A stretch of DNA of 64,000 nucleotides from Arthrobacter sp. PM3. Its GTDB lineage: Bacteria > Actinomycetota > Actinomycetes > Actinomycetales > Micrococcaceae. A program made the position numbers and the translations under genes. Shown here in pieces: positions 48,695-56,296 of the stretch (position 1 is the first letter of the stretch; each line of letters starts with the position of its first letter). The notes beneath the pieces were generated by a model, which was not told the origin of the DNA, did no database searches, and saw only the letters and a list, made by a program, of their open reading frames with translations. The stretch is taken from assembly GCF_003352915.1 (NCBI RefSeq), contig NZ_CP022314.1, forward strand, positions 4,033,611 through 4,097,610, read 5' to 3'.

Positions 48695-50011
48695 TTAGAC
48701 CCCTTCTACCCGCAGTACGGATGTGACGGAATTGATGACGTCCAGGCCCTTCACGGCCTCGACGGTTGCTGCAAGTGCGGCTTCGCGTGCACGGTGTGTC
48801 ACGATCCGCAGCTCGGCCGACTCCACGTTGGACTCGGCGTCGCGGTGGATGGTCTGCCGCATGATCTCGATGGACACGCCGTGCTCGGCGAAGAGCTGGG
48901 CGATCCTGGCCAGGACGCCGGGCTGGTCCGCGACGTCGAGGCCGATGTAGTAGCTCGTGATGGATGCGTCGATGGGCAGCGCGGGCACGTGCCCCGTGGT
49001 GGTCTCGGTCCGGCCGGGGCCGCCCAGGACAACGCGCCGGGCTGCGGAAACGAGGTCGCCCAGCACGGCGGACGCGGTCGGGGTGCCGCCGGCGCCCTGG
49101 CCGTAGAACATAAGCTCCCCGGCGTTCTCGGCCTCGATGAAGACGGCGTTGAACGCACCGCGGACGGCGGCGAGGGGGTGTTCGCGGGGCAGGAGCGTGG
49201 GATGCACGCGGACAGAGACGCCGGTTTTTCCGTCCTCATCCGTCAGCTTCTCCGCGATGGCCAGAAGCTTGATGACGAAGCCGGCCTCCTTCGCCGCGGC
49301 GATATCCGCGGCGCTGACGGCCGTGATGCCTTCGCACGAGACGTCTTCCAGGGCGAACCGGGTGTGGAAGGACAGGGAGGCCAGGATCGCGGCCTTGGCG
49401 GCGGCGTCGTACCCTTCGATATCGGCCGTGGGATCGGCTTCCGCGTAGCCCAGGCGCTGGGCCTCGGCCAGGGCGTCGGCGAACTGCGCGCCGGTGGAGT
49501 CCATCTGGTCGAGGATGTAGTTGGTGGTGCCGTTGACGATTCCGAGCACGCGGGTGATGCGGTCGCCGGACAGGCTGTCGCGGATGGGCCGCAGGATCGG
49601 GATGGCACCGGCGACGGCGGCCTCGTAGGACAGCTGCACGCCGGCCTTGTCGGCTTCCTCATACAGTGTGGGACCGTCCTGGGCCAGGAGTGCCTTGTTG
49701 CCGCTGACAACGCAGGCGCCGTTGCGCATGGCCGTGAGGATCAGGGTGCGGGCCGGTTCGATCCCGCCCATGAGCTCGATCACGACGTCGGCGTCTTTGA
49801 CGAGGGTGTCGGCGTCGGTGGTAAACAGCTCGCGCGGCAGCTCGACATCGCGTTCGGCGTCAACGTTGCGCACCGCGATGCCGCTCAGTTCGAGGCGGGC
49901 ACCCGTGCGTGCGGCGAGGGCGCCGGCGTCGTCAATGAGAATCCGCGCAACCTGGGCCCCAACGTTGCCACAGCCCAGCAGGGCCACTTTCAGGGTTCGC
50001 AATTCGGTCAT
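48695..50011 (-). CDS. hom: Homoserine dehydrogenase
   Basis: The 438-aa enzyme reduces aspartate semialdehyde to homoserine. The NAD(P) Rossmann motif is VALLGCGNVGAQVARIL, the catalytic block is YAEADPTADIEGYDAAAKAA, and residues about 355-430 are an ACT domain (YYIGLDVADQPGVLARIAQL) for threonine feedback inhibition. It begins directly after the lysA stop (TGA ATG) and abuts thrC with no gap. Confidence 0.96.
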   Translation of the reverse strand: MTELRTLKVALLGCGNVGAQVARILIDDAGALAARTGARLELSGIAVRNVDAERDVELPRELFTTDADTLVKDADVVIELMGGIEPARTLILTAMRNGACVVSGNKALLAQDGPTLYEEADKAGVQLSYEAAVAGAIPILRPIRDSLSGDRITRVLGIVNGTTNYILDQMDSTGAQFADALAEAQRLGYAEADPTADIEGYDAAAKAAILASLSFHTRFALEDVSCEGITAVSAADIAAAKEAGFVIKLLAIAEKLTDEDGKTGVSVRVHPTLLPREHPLAAVRGAFNAVFIEAENAGELMFYGQGAGGTPTASAVLGDLVSAARRVVLGGPGRTETTTGHVPALPIDASITSYYIGLDVADQPGVLARIAQLFAEHGVSIEIMRQTIHRDAESNVESAELRIVTHRAREAALAATVEAVKGLDVINSVTSVLRVEGV

Positions 50012-51481
50012 TCAGACTCCCATGTCGCGGTTGAGCAGATCTTCTTCGGTTTCCCCGCGGACAATGAGCCGGGCAGATCCGTCGCTGACAGCGACAACGC
50101 CCGGCCGGGCCAGATAGTTGTAGTTGCTTGACAGGGCCCAGCAGTAGGCGCCGGTCCCCGGTACAGCAAGCAGATCACCGGCTGCCACGTCCTCGGGCAG
50201 ATATACATCTCTAACAACTATGTCGCCGCTCTCGCAATGTTTGCCCACTACTCGGGACAGCTGCGGCGCCGCGTCGGAGCTCCGGGAGGCGAGAATTGCC
50301 GAATAATCCGCGTCATAAAGCACCGGGCGGGGGTTATCGCTCATCCCGCCATCCACCGACACATACCGGCGGGGGTACGTAACGTCGCCGCCGGGGTTCC
50401 CGCCTTCCGCGGCGGCCGGGGCGTCCACCCGGACGGTCTTGAGCGTGCCGACCTCGTACAGCGTGAAGGTGGTGCTGCCGACGATCGCGCGGCCGGGCTC
50501 AATCGAGATCCGCGGGGCGGAAATTCCCAGCGCCTCGCACTTGGAACGGACGACGGCGGCCATCGCCTGCGCGATTTCGGCGGCCGGGCGGGGGGTGTCA
50601 ACGGGCGTGTAGGCGATCCCGTAGCCGCCTCCGAGGTCCAGTTCGGGCAGCACGATGGAATACTTGGACTGCATCGCGGCCAGGAAATCCAGGAGCTTCT
50701 CGGCGGCGAGGGCGAAGCCGTCGGGTTCGAAGATCTGCGAGCCGATGTGGCAGTGCAGGCCCAGCAGTTCGATGCTCGCGTGCCCGGTGGCGGCGGCCAC
50801 GGCCTCCTCGGCGGCGGAGAGCCCGGCCTGTTCGGTGGAGTCCGCGGCCATGGAGAGGCCGAACTTCTGGTCCTCGTGGGCCGTGGCGATGAATTCGTGG
50901 GTGTGGGCATGCACGCCCGGGGTCAGCCGGAGCATCACCTTGGCGGTGTCGCCCCGGTTGGCGGCGATTGCGGCGACGCGCTCGAGCTCATCGAGGCTGT
51001 CCACGACGATCCGGCCCAGCTGCATGTCCAGCGCCCGGTGGATTTCGCCGTCGGACTTGTTGTTGCCGTGCAGCGCGACGTCGGCGCCGGGGATGCCGGC
51101 CCGGGCGGCGACGGCGAGTTCGCCGCCGGATGCGGTGTCCAGGCGCAGCCCCTCTTCTTCGACCCAGCGGACCACGGAAGTGCACAGGAAGGACTTGCCG
51201 GCGTAGTAGACGTCCACTCCCCCGCAGATGTCCGCGAAGGCGTCGTTGAAGGCGTCGCTGAACGCCCGGGCCCTGGCCCGGAAGTCGGTCTCGCTCAGCA
51301 CGAACAGCGGTGTGCCGTACTGTCGCTGCAGTTCACTGACGGTGATGCCCTCAATGGTGAGCTCGCCGGCGTCGTTCCTTTCGACACCGCCGGCCCACAG
51401 CGGTTCGTGGAGGGCGTTGAGGTCTTCGGGGACCTCGAGCCAGGCCGGCGCGAGCGGGGACTGTGCTGACTTAGCGTTCAT
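50012..51481 (-). CDS. lysA: Diaminopimelate decarboxylase
   Basis: The 489-aa fold-III PLP enzyme makes lysine from meso-DAP. DVYYAGKSFLCTSVVRW carries the PLP Lys, LGLHCHIGSQIFEP and ISIEPGRAIVGSTT bind PLP phosphate and substrate, and GKHCESGDIVVRD holds the catalytic Cys. The ATG at 51481 lies 5 bp after the argS stop. The frame upstream to 51565 is inside argS. The association argS-lysA is standard in actinobacteria. Confidence 0.96.
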   Translation of the reverse strand: MNAKSAQSPLAPAWLEVPEDLNALHEPLWAGGVERNDAGELTIEGITVSELQRQYGTPLFVLSETDFRARARAFSDAFNDAFADICGGVDVYYAGKSFLCTSVVRWVEEEGLRLDTASGGELAVAARAGIPGADVALHGNNKSDGEIHRALDMQLGRIVVDSLDELERVAAIAANRGDTAKVMLRLTPGVHAHTHEFIATAHEDQKFGLSMAADSTEQAGLSAAEEAVAAATGHASIELLGLHCHIGSQIFEPDGFALAAEKLLDFLAAMQSKYSIVLPELDLGGGYGIAYTPVDTPRPAAEIAQAMAAVVRSKCEALGISAPRISIEPGRAIVGSTTFTLYEVGTLKTVRVDAPAAAEGGNPGGDVTYPRRYVSVDGGMSDNPRPVLYDADYSAILASRSSDAAPQLSRVVGKHCESGDIVVRDVYLPEDVAAGDLLAVPGTGAYCWALSSNYNYLARPGVVAVSDGSARLIVRGETEEDLLNRDMGV

Positions 51482-51486
51482 GGCGG

Positions 51487-53151
51487 TTACATCCGTTCCG
51501 GCGCCGAGACGCCCAGCAGTTCCAGTCCGTTGGCCAGTACCTGGCTGGTGGCGTCGTTGAGCCACAGCCGGGTCCGGTTGGTGTCGGTGACGGGTTCCTC
51601 GCCCTGGGGCGCAACCCGGCAGGCGTCGTACCAGCGGTGGTAGGCGCCGGCAATGACTTCCAGGTGGCGGGCCACGCGGTGCGGCTCGCGCAGTTCGGCG
51701 GCTTTGGCCACCACGGAGGGGTAGCTGCCCAGGTGTGAAAGCAGCTCGTTTTCGGTGGCGTGGTCCAGCAGTGCCGCCTCGAAGCGGTCCTCACCGTCCA
51801 CGCGGCGCTCGACGCCGGCGGCCACGGCGTTGCGGGCGGCGCCGCGGGAGCGGGCGTGCGCGTACTGGACGTAGAACACCGGGTTTTCGTTGCTGTGCTT
51901 CTTCAGCAGCTCGGGGTCCAGGGTCAGCGGCGAGTCGGCGGGGAACCGGGCGAGCGAGTAGCGCACAGCGTCCTTGCCGAGCCAGTCGATGAGGTCCTTG
52001 AGCTCGATGATGTTGCCGGCGCGCTTGGACAACTTGGCGCCGTTGACCGAGACCAGCTGGCCGATCAGGACCTCGATGTTGACCTCGGGATCGTCGCCGG
52101 CGGCCGCGGCAATGGCCTTGAGCCGGTTGATGTAGCCGTGGTGGTCGGCGCCGAGGAGGTAGATCTTCTCGGTGAAGCCGCGGTCCTTCTTGGACAGGTA
52201 GTAGGCGGCGTCGGCCGCGAAGTAGGTCGGTTCGCCGTTGGCGCGGACCATCACGCGGTCCTTGTCGTCACCGAAGTCGGTGGTGCGCAGCCACACGGCG
52301 CCGCCGTCGTCAAAGACGTGGCCCTGCTCGCGGAGGCGGGCGACGGCATCCTCGATAGCGCCGGCGTCGTGAAGCTCCTGCTCGGAGAAGAAGACATCGA
52401 AGTCGACGCCGAACGCGGCCAGCGTCTGCTTGATGTCGTGCATCTGCGCCTTGTACGCGGCTCCCCGGATCACCGGCAGGGCCGCGACCTCGGTGAGTTC
52501 ACGGATCCCGGGGTGCTCGCTGAGCACCTCGTGGCCGAGGTCGGCGATGTACTGGCCCGGGTAGCCGCCCTCGGGCACGTCCCGGCCGTGCAGCCGCGCG
52601 TACACGGAGTTGGCGAAGACGTTCATCTGGGAGCCGGCGTCGTTGATGTAGTACTCAGCGGTGACGTCGGCGCCGGAGGCCCTCAGGACGCGGGCGATCG
52701 CGTCGCCAAGGGCGGCCCAGCGGGTGTGGCCGATGTGCAACGGGCCGGTGGGGTTGGCCGAGACGAACTCCATGTTCACGACATGGCCGGCGAGCGCGGT
52801 GTTGGTGCCGTAGTCCGCTCCCGCCTCGACGATGACCTTGGCCAGGGCGCCGGCGGCAGCGGCGTCCACCGTAATGTTCAGGAAGCCCGGGCCGGCGATG
52901 TCCACGGCAGACACACCGTCGATCATTTTCAGCCGGTCGCTGAGGACGGACGCGAACTGCCGCGGGTTGGTCCCGGCGGTCTTGGCCAGCTGGAGGGCGA
53001 CGTTGGTGGCCCAGTCTCCGTGGTCCCTGTTCTTGGGGCGCTCGACGCGCACCTCTTCCGGGAGGTCGGCAGCGGAAAGGGCGATGTCACCAGCCGCGAC
53101 GGCGTCCTTCAGGCAGGCGGAAATGGCGAGGGAGAGTTCTTCTGGGGTCAC
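51487..53151 (-). CDS. argS: Arginyl-tRNA synthetase
   Basis: The 554-aa class I synthetase charges tRNA-Arg. Visible are the HIGH motif in NPTGPLHIGHTRWAALGDAI, the N-terminal Add-1 domain (about 1-110), and KLSKRAGN in the KMSKS position. The C-terminal DALR anticodon-binding domain starts near 435 (NPVFYVQYAHARSRG). The GTG start at 53151 has TAGGCT 6 nt upstream. It heads the argS-lysA-hom-thrC-thrB operon and diverges from a tRNA-Arg gene 184 bp away. Confidence 0.96.
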   Translation of the reverse strand: MTPEELSLAISACLKDAVAAGDIALSAADLPEEVRVERPKNRDHGDWATNVALQLAKTAGTNPRQFASVLSDRLKMIDGVSAVDIAGPGFLNITVDAAAAGALAKVIVEAGADYGTNTALAGHVVNMEFVSANPTGPLHIGHTRWAALGDAIARVLRASGADVTAEYYINDAGSQMNVFANSVYARLHGRDVPEGGYPGQYIADLGHEVLSEHPGIRELTEVAALPVIRGAAYKAQMHDIKQTLAAFGVDFDVFFSEQELHDAGAIEDAVARLREQGHVFDDGGAVWLRTTDFGDDKDRVMVRANGEPTYFAADAAYYLSKKDRGFTEKIYLLGADHHGYINRLKAIAAAAGDDPEVNIEVLIGQLVSVNGAKLSKRAGNIIELKDLIDWLGKDAVRYSLARFPADSPLTLDPELLKKHSNENPVFYVQYAHARSRGAARNAVAAGVERRVDGEDRFEAALLDHATENELLSHLGSYPSVVAKAAELREPHRVARHLEVIAGAYHRWYDACRVAPQGEEPVTDTNRTRLWLNDATSQVLANGLELLGVSAPERM

Positions 53152-53157
53152 GCTTCT

Positions 53158-53163
53158 AGCCTA
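53158..53163 (-). promoter_or_regulatory. -10 box TAGGCT for leaderless argS operon
   Basis: TAGGCT plus AGAAGC precedes the GTG at 53151. It would drive the whole five-gene operon as a leaderless mRNA. Confidence 0.5.
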
Positions 53164-53335
53164 CCGGTGGGCCCGAGGTGTGGCGGAATCTGGCGCCCGG
53201 CATGACGGGCGGCCCCTGACCGTCAAGCACCCGGGGCGGTCTATCCTGCAACCCCGGTTAACCCGGATTTTCCTTTGGGGGCCACCTTCCTGCTAAGCTC
53301 TAGGACGTCCCGCCGGTAAGGCAGGATCCCTGACT

Positions 53336-53408
53336 GCCCTCGTAGCTCAGGGGATAGAGCGTCTGCCTCCGGAGCAGAAGGTCGTAGGTTCGAATCCTAT
53401 CGAGGGCA
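53336..53408 (+). tRNA. tRNA-Arg (anticodon CCG)
   Basis: The cloverleaf is complete: acceptor GCCCTCG with CGAGGGC, D arm GCTCAGGGGATAGAGC, anticodon stem TCTGC/GCAGA with loop CTCCGGA (anticodon CCG at 53369-53371), variable loop AGGTC, and T arm GTAGGTTCGAATCCTAT. The discriminator is A and the CCA end is not encoded. It reads CGG codons. TAAGCT at 53294 may be its -10 box. An intrinsic terminator follows at once. Confidence 0.97.
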
Positions 53409-53413
53409 CAGAA

Positions 53414-53451
53414 AAGACCCCGCCACTTCAAGGAAGTGGCGGGGTCTTCTG
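53414..53451 (+). terminator. Terminator after tRNA-Arg
   Basis: AAGACCCCGCCACTT (53414-53428) pairs with AAGTGGCGGGGTCTT (53434-53448) around the loop CAAGG. The 15-bp stem begins 6 nt after the tRNA. The T run after it is short. Confidence 0.88.
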
Positions 53452-53543
53452 CATTGGATCTGCCTATTGTCTGTGCCCGCTCGTAGGCTGTCTTCATCGG
53501 TGGCGGGCGACCCTGCACGCCCCGGAACGTGAAGGGGTCTCAC

Positions 53544-54617
53544 ATGCACCGTTCCGTTGATCACTTTTCAGGTGTTCACTGCTCCATCGTTCCGCCCTAC
53601 CTCCTGCGCCGCATAGCCGCCCAGCAGGACCCCGGGTTCTCCGGTGCGGCGGAGGCTGCCCGCAAGGCGCTGCTGCACACCAAGGGCTTCCAGGCGGCCC
53701 GCGCCGAGCCCGTCCCGCTCGCAGCCCCGGGCATGCGGAGCCTCAAGCCCGGGACGCCGGACCGTACCATTTATGACGCCCGCTCCCTGGAACAGCTGCC
53801 GGGGAGCCTGGTCCGCAAAGAGGGCACCCCGCCCACCGGCGATCCGGCGGCGGACGAGGCATATGACGGGTTGGGCGACACCCACCGGCTCTACGCGGAC
53901 GCCTTTGGCCGCGACTCCATCGACGGGCAGGGCCTGCCCCTCGAGGCCACGGTCCACTACGGGAAACGCTATGACAACGCGTTTTGGGATGGCCGGCAGA
54001 TGGTGTTCGGCGACGGCGACGGTGAGGTCTTCGGCCGGTTCACGAAGTCCCTGAGCGTGATCGGGCACGAGCTCGCCCACGGCGTCACGCAGTATTCCGG
54101 GGGCCTGAACTACCGCAACCAGGCCGGCGCCCTCAACGAATCGTTGTCCGACGTCTTCGGTGCCCTCGTGGAACAGTACGCGAAAGAGCAGTCCACCGCG
54201 GAGGCAAGCTGGCTGATCGGCGAAGGCCTCTTCACCGAGCAGGTCCAGGGAACGGCGCTGCGGTCGATGAAGGCACCGGGCACCGCGTACGACGACGACG
54301 TCCTCGGCAAGGATCCGCAGCCGGACTCGATGGACGGCTACGTGCACACGAGCGCGGACAACGGCGGGGTGCACATCAATTCCGGCATCCCCAACCGTGC
54401 CTTCTGCCTCGTCGCCACGGCCCTCGGCGGCAATGCGTGGGATGCCCCCGCACAGATCTGGTACGACACCCTGACCGGCGGCACCCTCAAACCAAACGCC
54501 ACGTTCGGTGCCTTCGCCAGGGCCACCGCGGCCTCCGCCACAGAGCTCTTCGGCGCCGGGTCCCCGGCGCATGACGCCGTCCGGGCTGCGTGGGACACTG
54601 TGAAAGTGAAGCTGTAA
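53544..54617 (+). CDS. M4 family metallopeptidase (protealysin-like)
   Basis: The 357-aa zinc endopeptidase has HELAHGVTQY (His175, Glu176, His179), the third zinc ligand Glu199 in GALNESLSDVFG, and catalytic His277 in DNGGVHINSGIPNRAF. There is no signal peptide and only a short propeptide of about 70 residues, with PPYLLRRI matching the PPY motif of the protealysin subfamily. Members are made in the cytoplasm and leave by unclear routes. The ATG at 53544 has AAGGGG 8 nt upstream; a GTG at 53529 lies 15 nt earlier. The inhibitor gene follows 43 bp downstream. Confidence 0.95.
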   Translation: MHRSVDHFSGVHCSIVPPYLLRRIAAQQDPGFSGAAEAARKALLHTKGFQAARAEPVPLAAPGMRSLKPGTPDRTIYDARSLEQLPGSLVRKEGTPPTGDPAADEAYDGLGDTHRLYADAFGRDSIDGQGLPLEATVHYGKRYDNAFWDGRQMVFGDGDGEVFGRFTKSLSVIGHELAHGVTQYSGGLNYRNQAGALNESLSDVFGALVEQYAKEQSTAEASWLIGEGLFTEQVQGTALRSMKAPGTAYDDDVLGKDPQPDSMDGYVHTSADNGGVHINSGIPNRAFCLVATALGGNAWDAPAQIWYDTLTGGTLKPNATFGAFARATAASATELFGAGSPAHDAVRAAWDTVKVKL

Positions 54618-54643
54618 CCCAACGCCGTGAGGTTGGCACGCTC

Positions 54644-54664
54644 ATGAAAATCGCACGCCTGTGA
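54644..54664 (+). CDS. Possible six-codon minicistron overlapping the emfourin-like start
   Basis: ATG AAA ATC GCA CGC CTG TGA encodes Met-Lys-Ile-Ala-Arg-Leu and ends at TGA, which overlaps the GTG of the next gene (GTGA). GAGG at 54629-54632 is 11 nt before this ATG. It looks like a tandem copy of the downstream initiation region and may couple translation. It may also be an accident of the duplication. Confidence 0.4.
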   Translation: MKIARL

Positions 54665-54963
54665 AAATAACTGTCCAGCGCAGCGGCGGCGTGGCCGGAA
54701 TGAAACGGACCTGGACCGTTCAGCCGGAGCCGCCGGAGGACACCGAGCGGTGGCAACCGCTCATTGAAGCGTGCCCGTGGGACGACGTCGCCGGGACCGG
54801 CCGGGGCGGCCAGCCTGACAGGTTCATGTACAGCATCCGGGCCGGTCAGCGCCGGGCGGTACTGCCGGAGCGTGAAGTGACAGGACCGTGGCGCGACCTC
54901 ATCGACTGTGCCAGGGCCGCGGCGGAGCAGGAACTGCCGCCCGACACGTTGTCGCCGGGGTAG
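54661..54963 (+). CDS. Emfourin-like M4 peptidase inhibitor
   Basis: The 100-aa protein starts MKITVQRSGGVAGMKRTW and matches the short emfourin (M4in) proteins encoded beside protealysin in Serratia, which block M4 peptidases tightly. The GG in RSGG is typical of the family. The order peptidase then inhibitor, on one strand, is the same as in the protealysin operon. Homology was judged by eye. It begins with GTG, overlapped by the stop of a tiny minicistron. An alternative is an unrelated beta-rich small protein, but the context makes an inhibitor most likely. Confidence 0.78.
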   Translation: MKITVQRSGGVAGMKRTWTVQPEPPEDTERWQPLIEACPWDDVAGTGRGGQPDRFMYSIRAGQRRAVLPEREVTGPWRDLIDCARAAAEQELPPDTLSPG

Positions 54964-54971
54964 CCGGGTTC

Positions 54972-55937
54972 CTAGGCCGTGGCCAGGTGGCCACGGAACG
55001 TGCGCCGGTAGGACTGCGGGCTGGTGTCGAGGGCTTTGACAAAGTGGTGCCGCAACAGAACCGAATGCCCGAAGCCGGATTCGCGTGCGACTTCGTCAAT
55101 GTTCAGCTCTGTCGTCTCCAGCAGTTCCTGGGCGCGCAGCACCCGCTGGGAGTTCAGCCACGCTGCCGGCGTGGCCCCCGTTTCCGAGCGGAAGCGCCGG
55201 GCAAACGTCCGCGGCGACATGTGCACCCGGGCCGCCAGTTCGTTGACCGGGTGTTCCTCATCCAGATGCCGGACCATCCACTGCAGCAGCTGTTCCATGG
55301 GCTCCGATCCGCACCGCGGAATGGGCCGGTCGATGTACTGGGCCTGGCCGCCGTCGCGGTGCGGCGGGACCACCATGTCCCGGGCAATACCGGCGGCCAC
55401 CTTGGCGCCGAACTCAACCCGGATCAGGTGCAGGCAGGCATCGATCCCCGCTGCGGTCCCGGCGCTCGTGATGATCCGGTCGTCCTCCACATAAAGGACG
55501 TTTTCGTCCACCTGGACGGCGGGGTAACGGCTGGCGAGTTCCTGGGAGTAGTGCCAGTGCGTGGTGCAGCGGCGTCCGTCGAGCAGCCCCGCCCGGGCCA
55601 GGGCGAAGGCGCCGGAACAGATCGACATCACCCAGGCGCCGCGGGCATGCGCGGCCCGCAACGCGTCCAGGACGGATTCCGGAACGTCCTCGTCCCGGCC
55701 GTACGGCGCCATCACCACCAGGTCCGCGTCCGCAGCCGCGTCCAGCCCGAATTCCACGTGCATGGACAGGCCGGATTTGAGCGGGACGTCGCCCGGCTCC
55801 GGGGTGCAGACCCGGAAATCAAACGAAGGCACGCCGCTTCCGCGCTCCGAACGGTCAATGCCGAAGACCTCGAAGGCTGTGGCGAACTCGAAGATCGAGA
55901 AGTTGGGGACGACGATCATGGCCACTGATTTGATCAT
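54972..55937 (-). CDS. GlxA family regulator (DJ-1/PfpI domain plus AraC HTH)
   Basis: The 321-aa transcription factor has an N-terminal DJ-1/PfpI-like domain (SVAMIVVPNFSIFEFATAFE, MSICSGAFALARAGLLDGRR with the nucleophile-elbow Cys) and a C-terminal AraC-type double helix-turn-helix (about 225-315; MSPRTFARRFRSETGATP, ARESGFGHSVLLRHHFVKAL). Such regulators sense small ligands and often control amino-acid or choline catabolism. It converges with the emfourin gene, 8 bp apart, and diverges from a small membrane protein gene. The target is unknown. Confidence 0.93.
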   Translation of the reverse strand: MIKSVAMIVVPNFSIFEFATAFEVFGIDRSERGSGVPSFDFRVCTPEPGDVPLKSGLSMHVEFGLDAAADADLVVMAPYGRDEDVPESVLDALRAAHARGAWVMSICSGAFALARAGLLDGRRCTTHWHYSQELASRYPAVQVDENVLYVEDDRIITSAGTAAGIDACLHLIRVEFGAKVAAGIARDMVVPPHRDGGQAQYIDRPIPRCGSEPMEQLLQWMVRHLDEEHPVNELAARVHMSPRTFARRFRSETGATPAAWLNSQRVLRAQELLETTELNIDEVARESGFGHSVLLRHHFVKALDTSPQSYRRTFRGHLATA

Positions 55938-56018
55938 GATTACAGTGTGGCAGAAATTTTACCTTTTTGGGCATTTCTGCCACTTCTTTTCAATGTTGGC
56001 CGGGAGAACCATGGAGGT

Positions 56019-56186
56019 ATGGAACTCCTCGGAATCGCCCTCATCATCCTGGTCATCGGCATTATCACCGCCACGATCTCCGCCCTCCGCAAGGACGGCC
56101 TCGGCCACAACCCGCCCGTCCGCTCGGACGAATACTGGATGGCCCGGGACCTGCCCAGCGTCAACTACACCCTGCGGATCTTCTAG
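56019..56186 (+). CDS. Small single-span membrane protein
   Basis: The 55-aa protein begins MELLGIALIILVIGIITATI, one strong transmembrane helix, and has a 35-residue hydrophilic tail (SDEYWMARDLPSVNYTLRIF). GGAGG is placed 4 nt before the ATG at 56019, the best ribosome site nearby, so the gene is probably real; an upstream in-frame ATG at 55947 has none. No family was recognised. It is between the GlxA-like gene and hrpA. Confidence 0.65.
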   Translation: MELLGIALIILVIGIITATISALRKDGLGHNPPVRSDEYWMARDLPSVNYTLRIF

Positions 56187-56296
56187 GCCGCACCTGCGCA
56201 CCGGGCCCGACCCCTCCGACCGGGCCCGCACCCTGCGCCGGGACCGTCACGGCCCCGCACCGGCGGACAGTCCGCCCCAGTAGACTGTCTCCAGCC

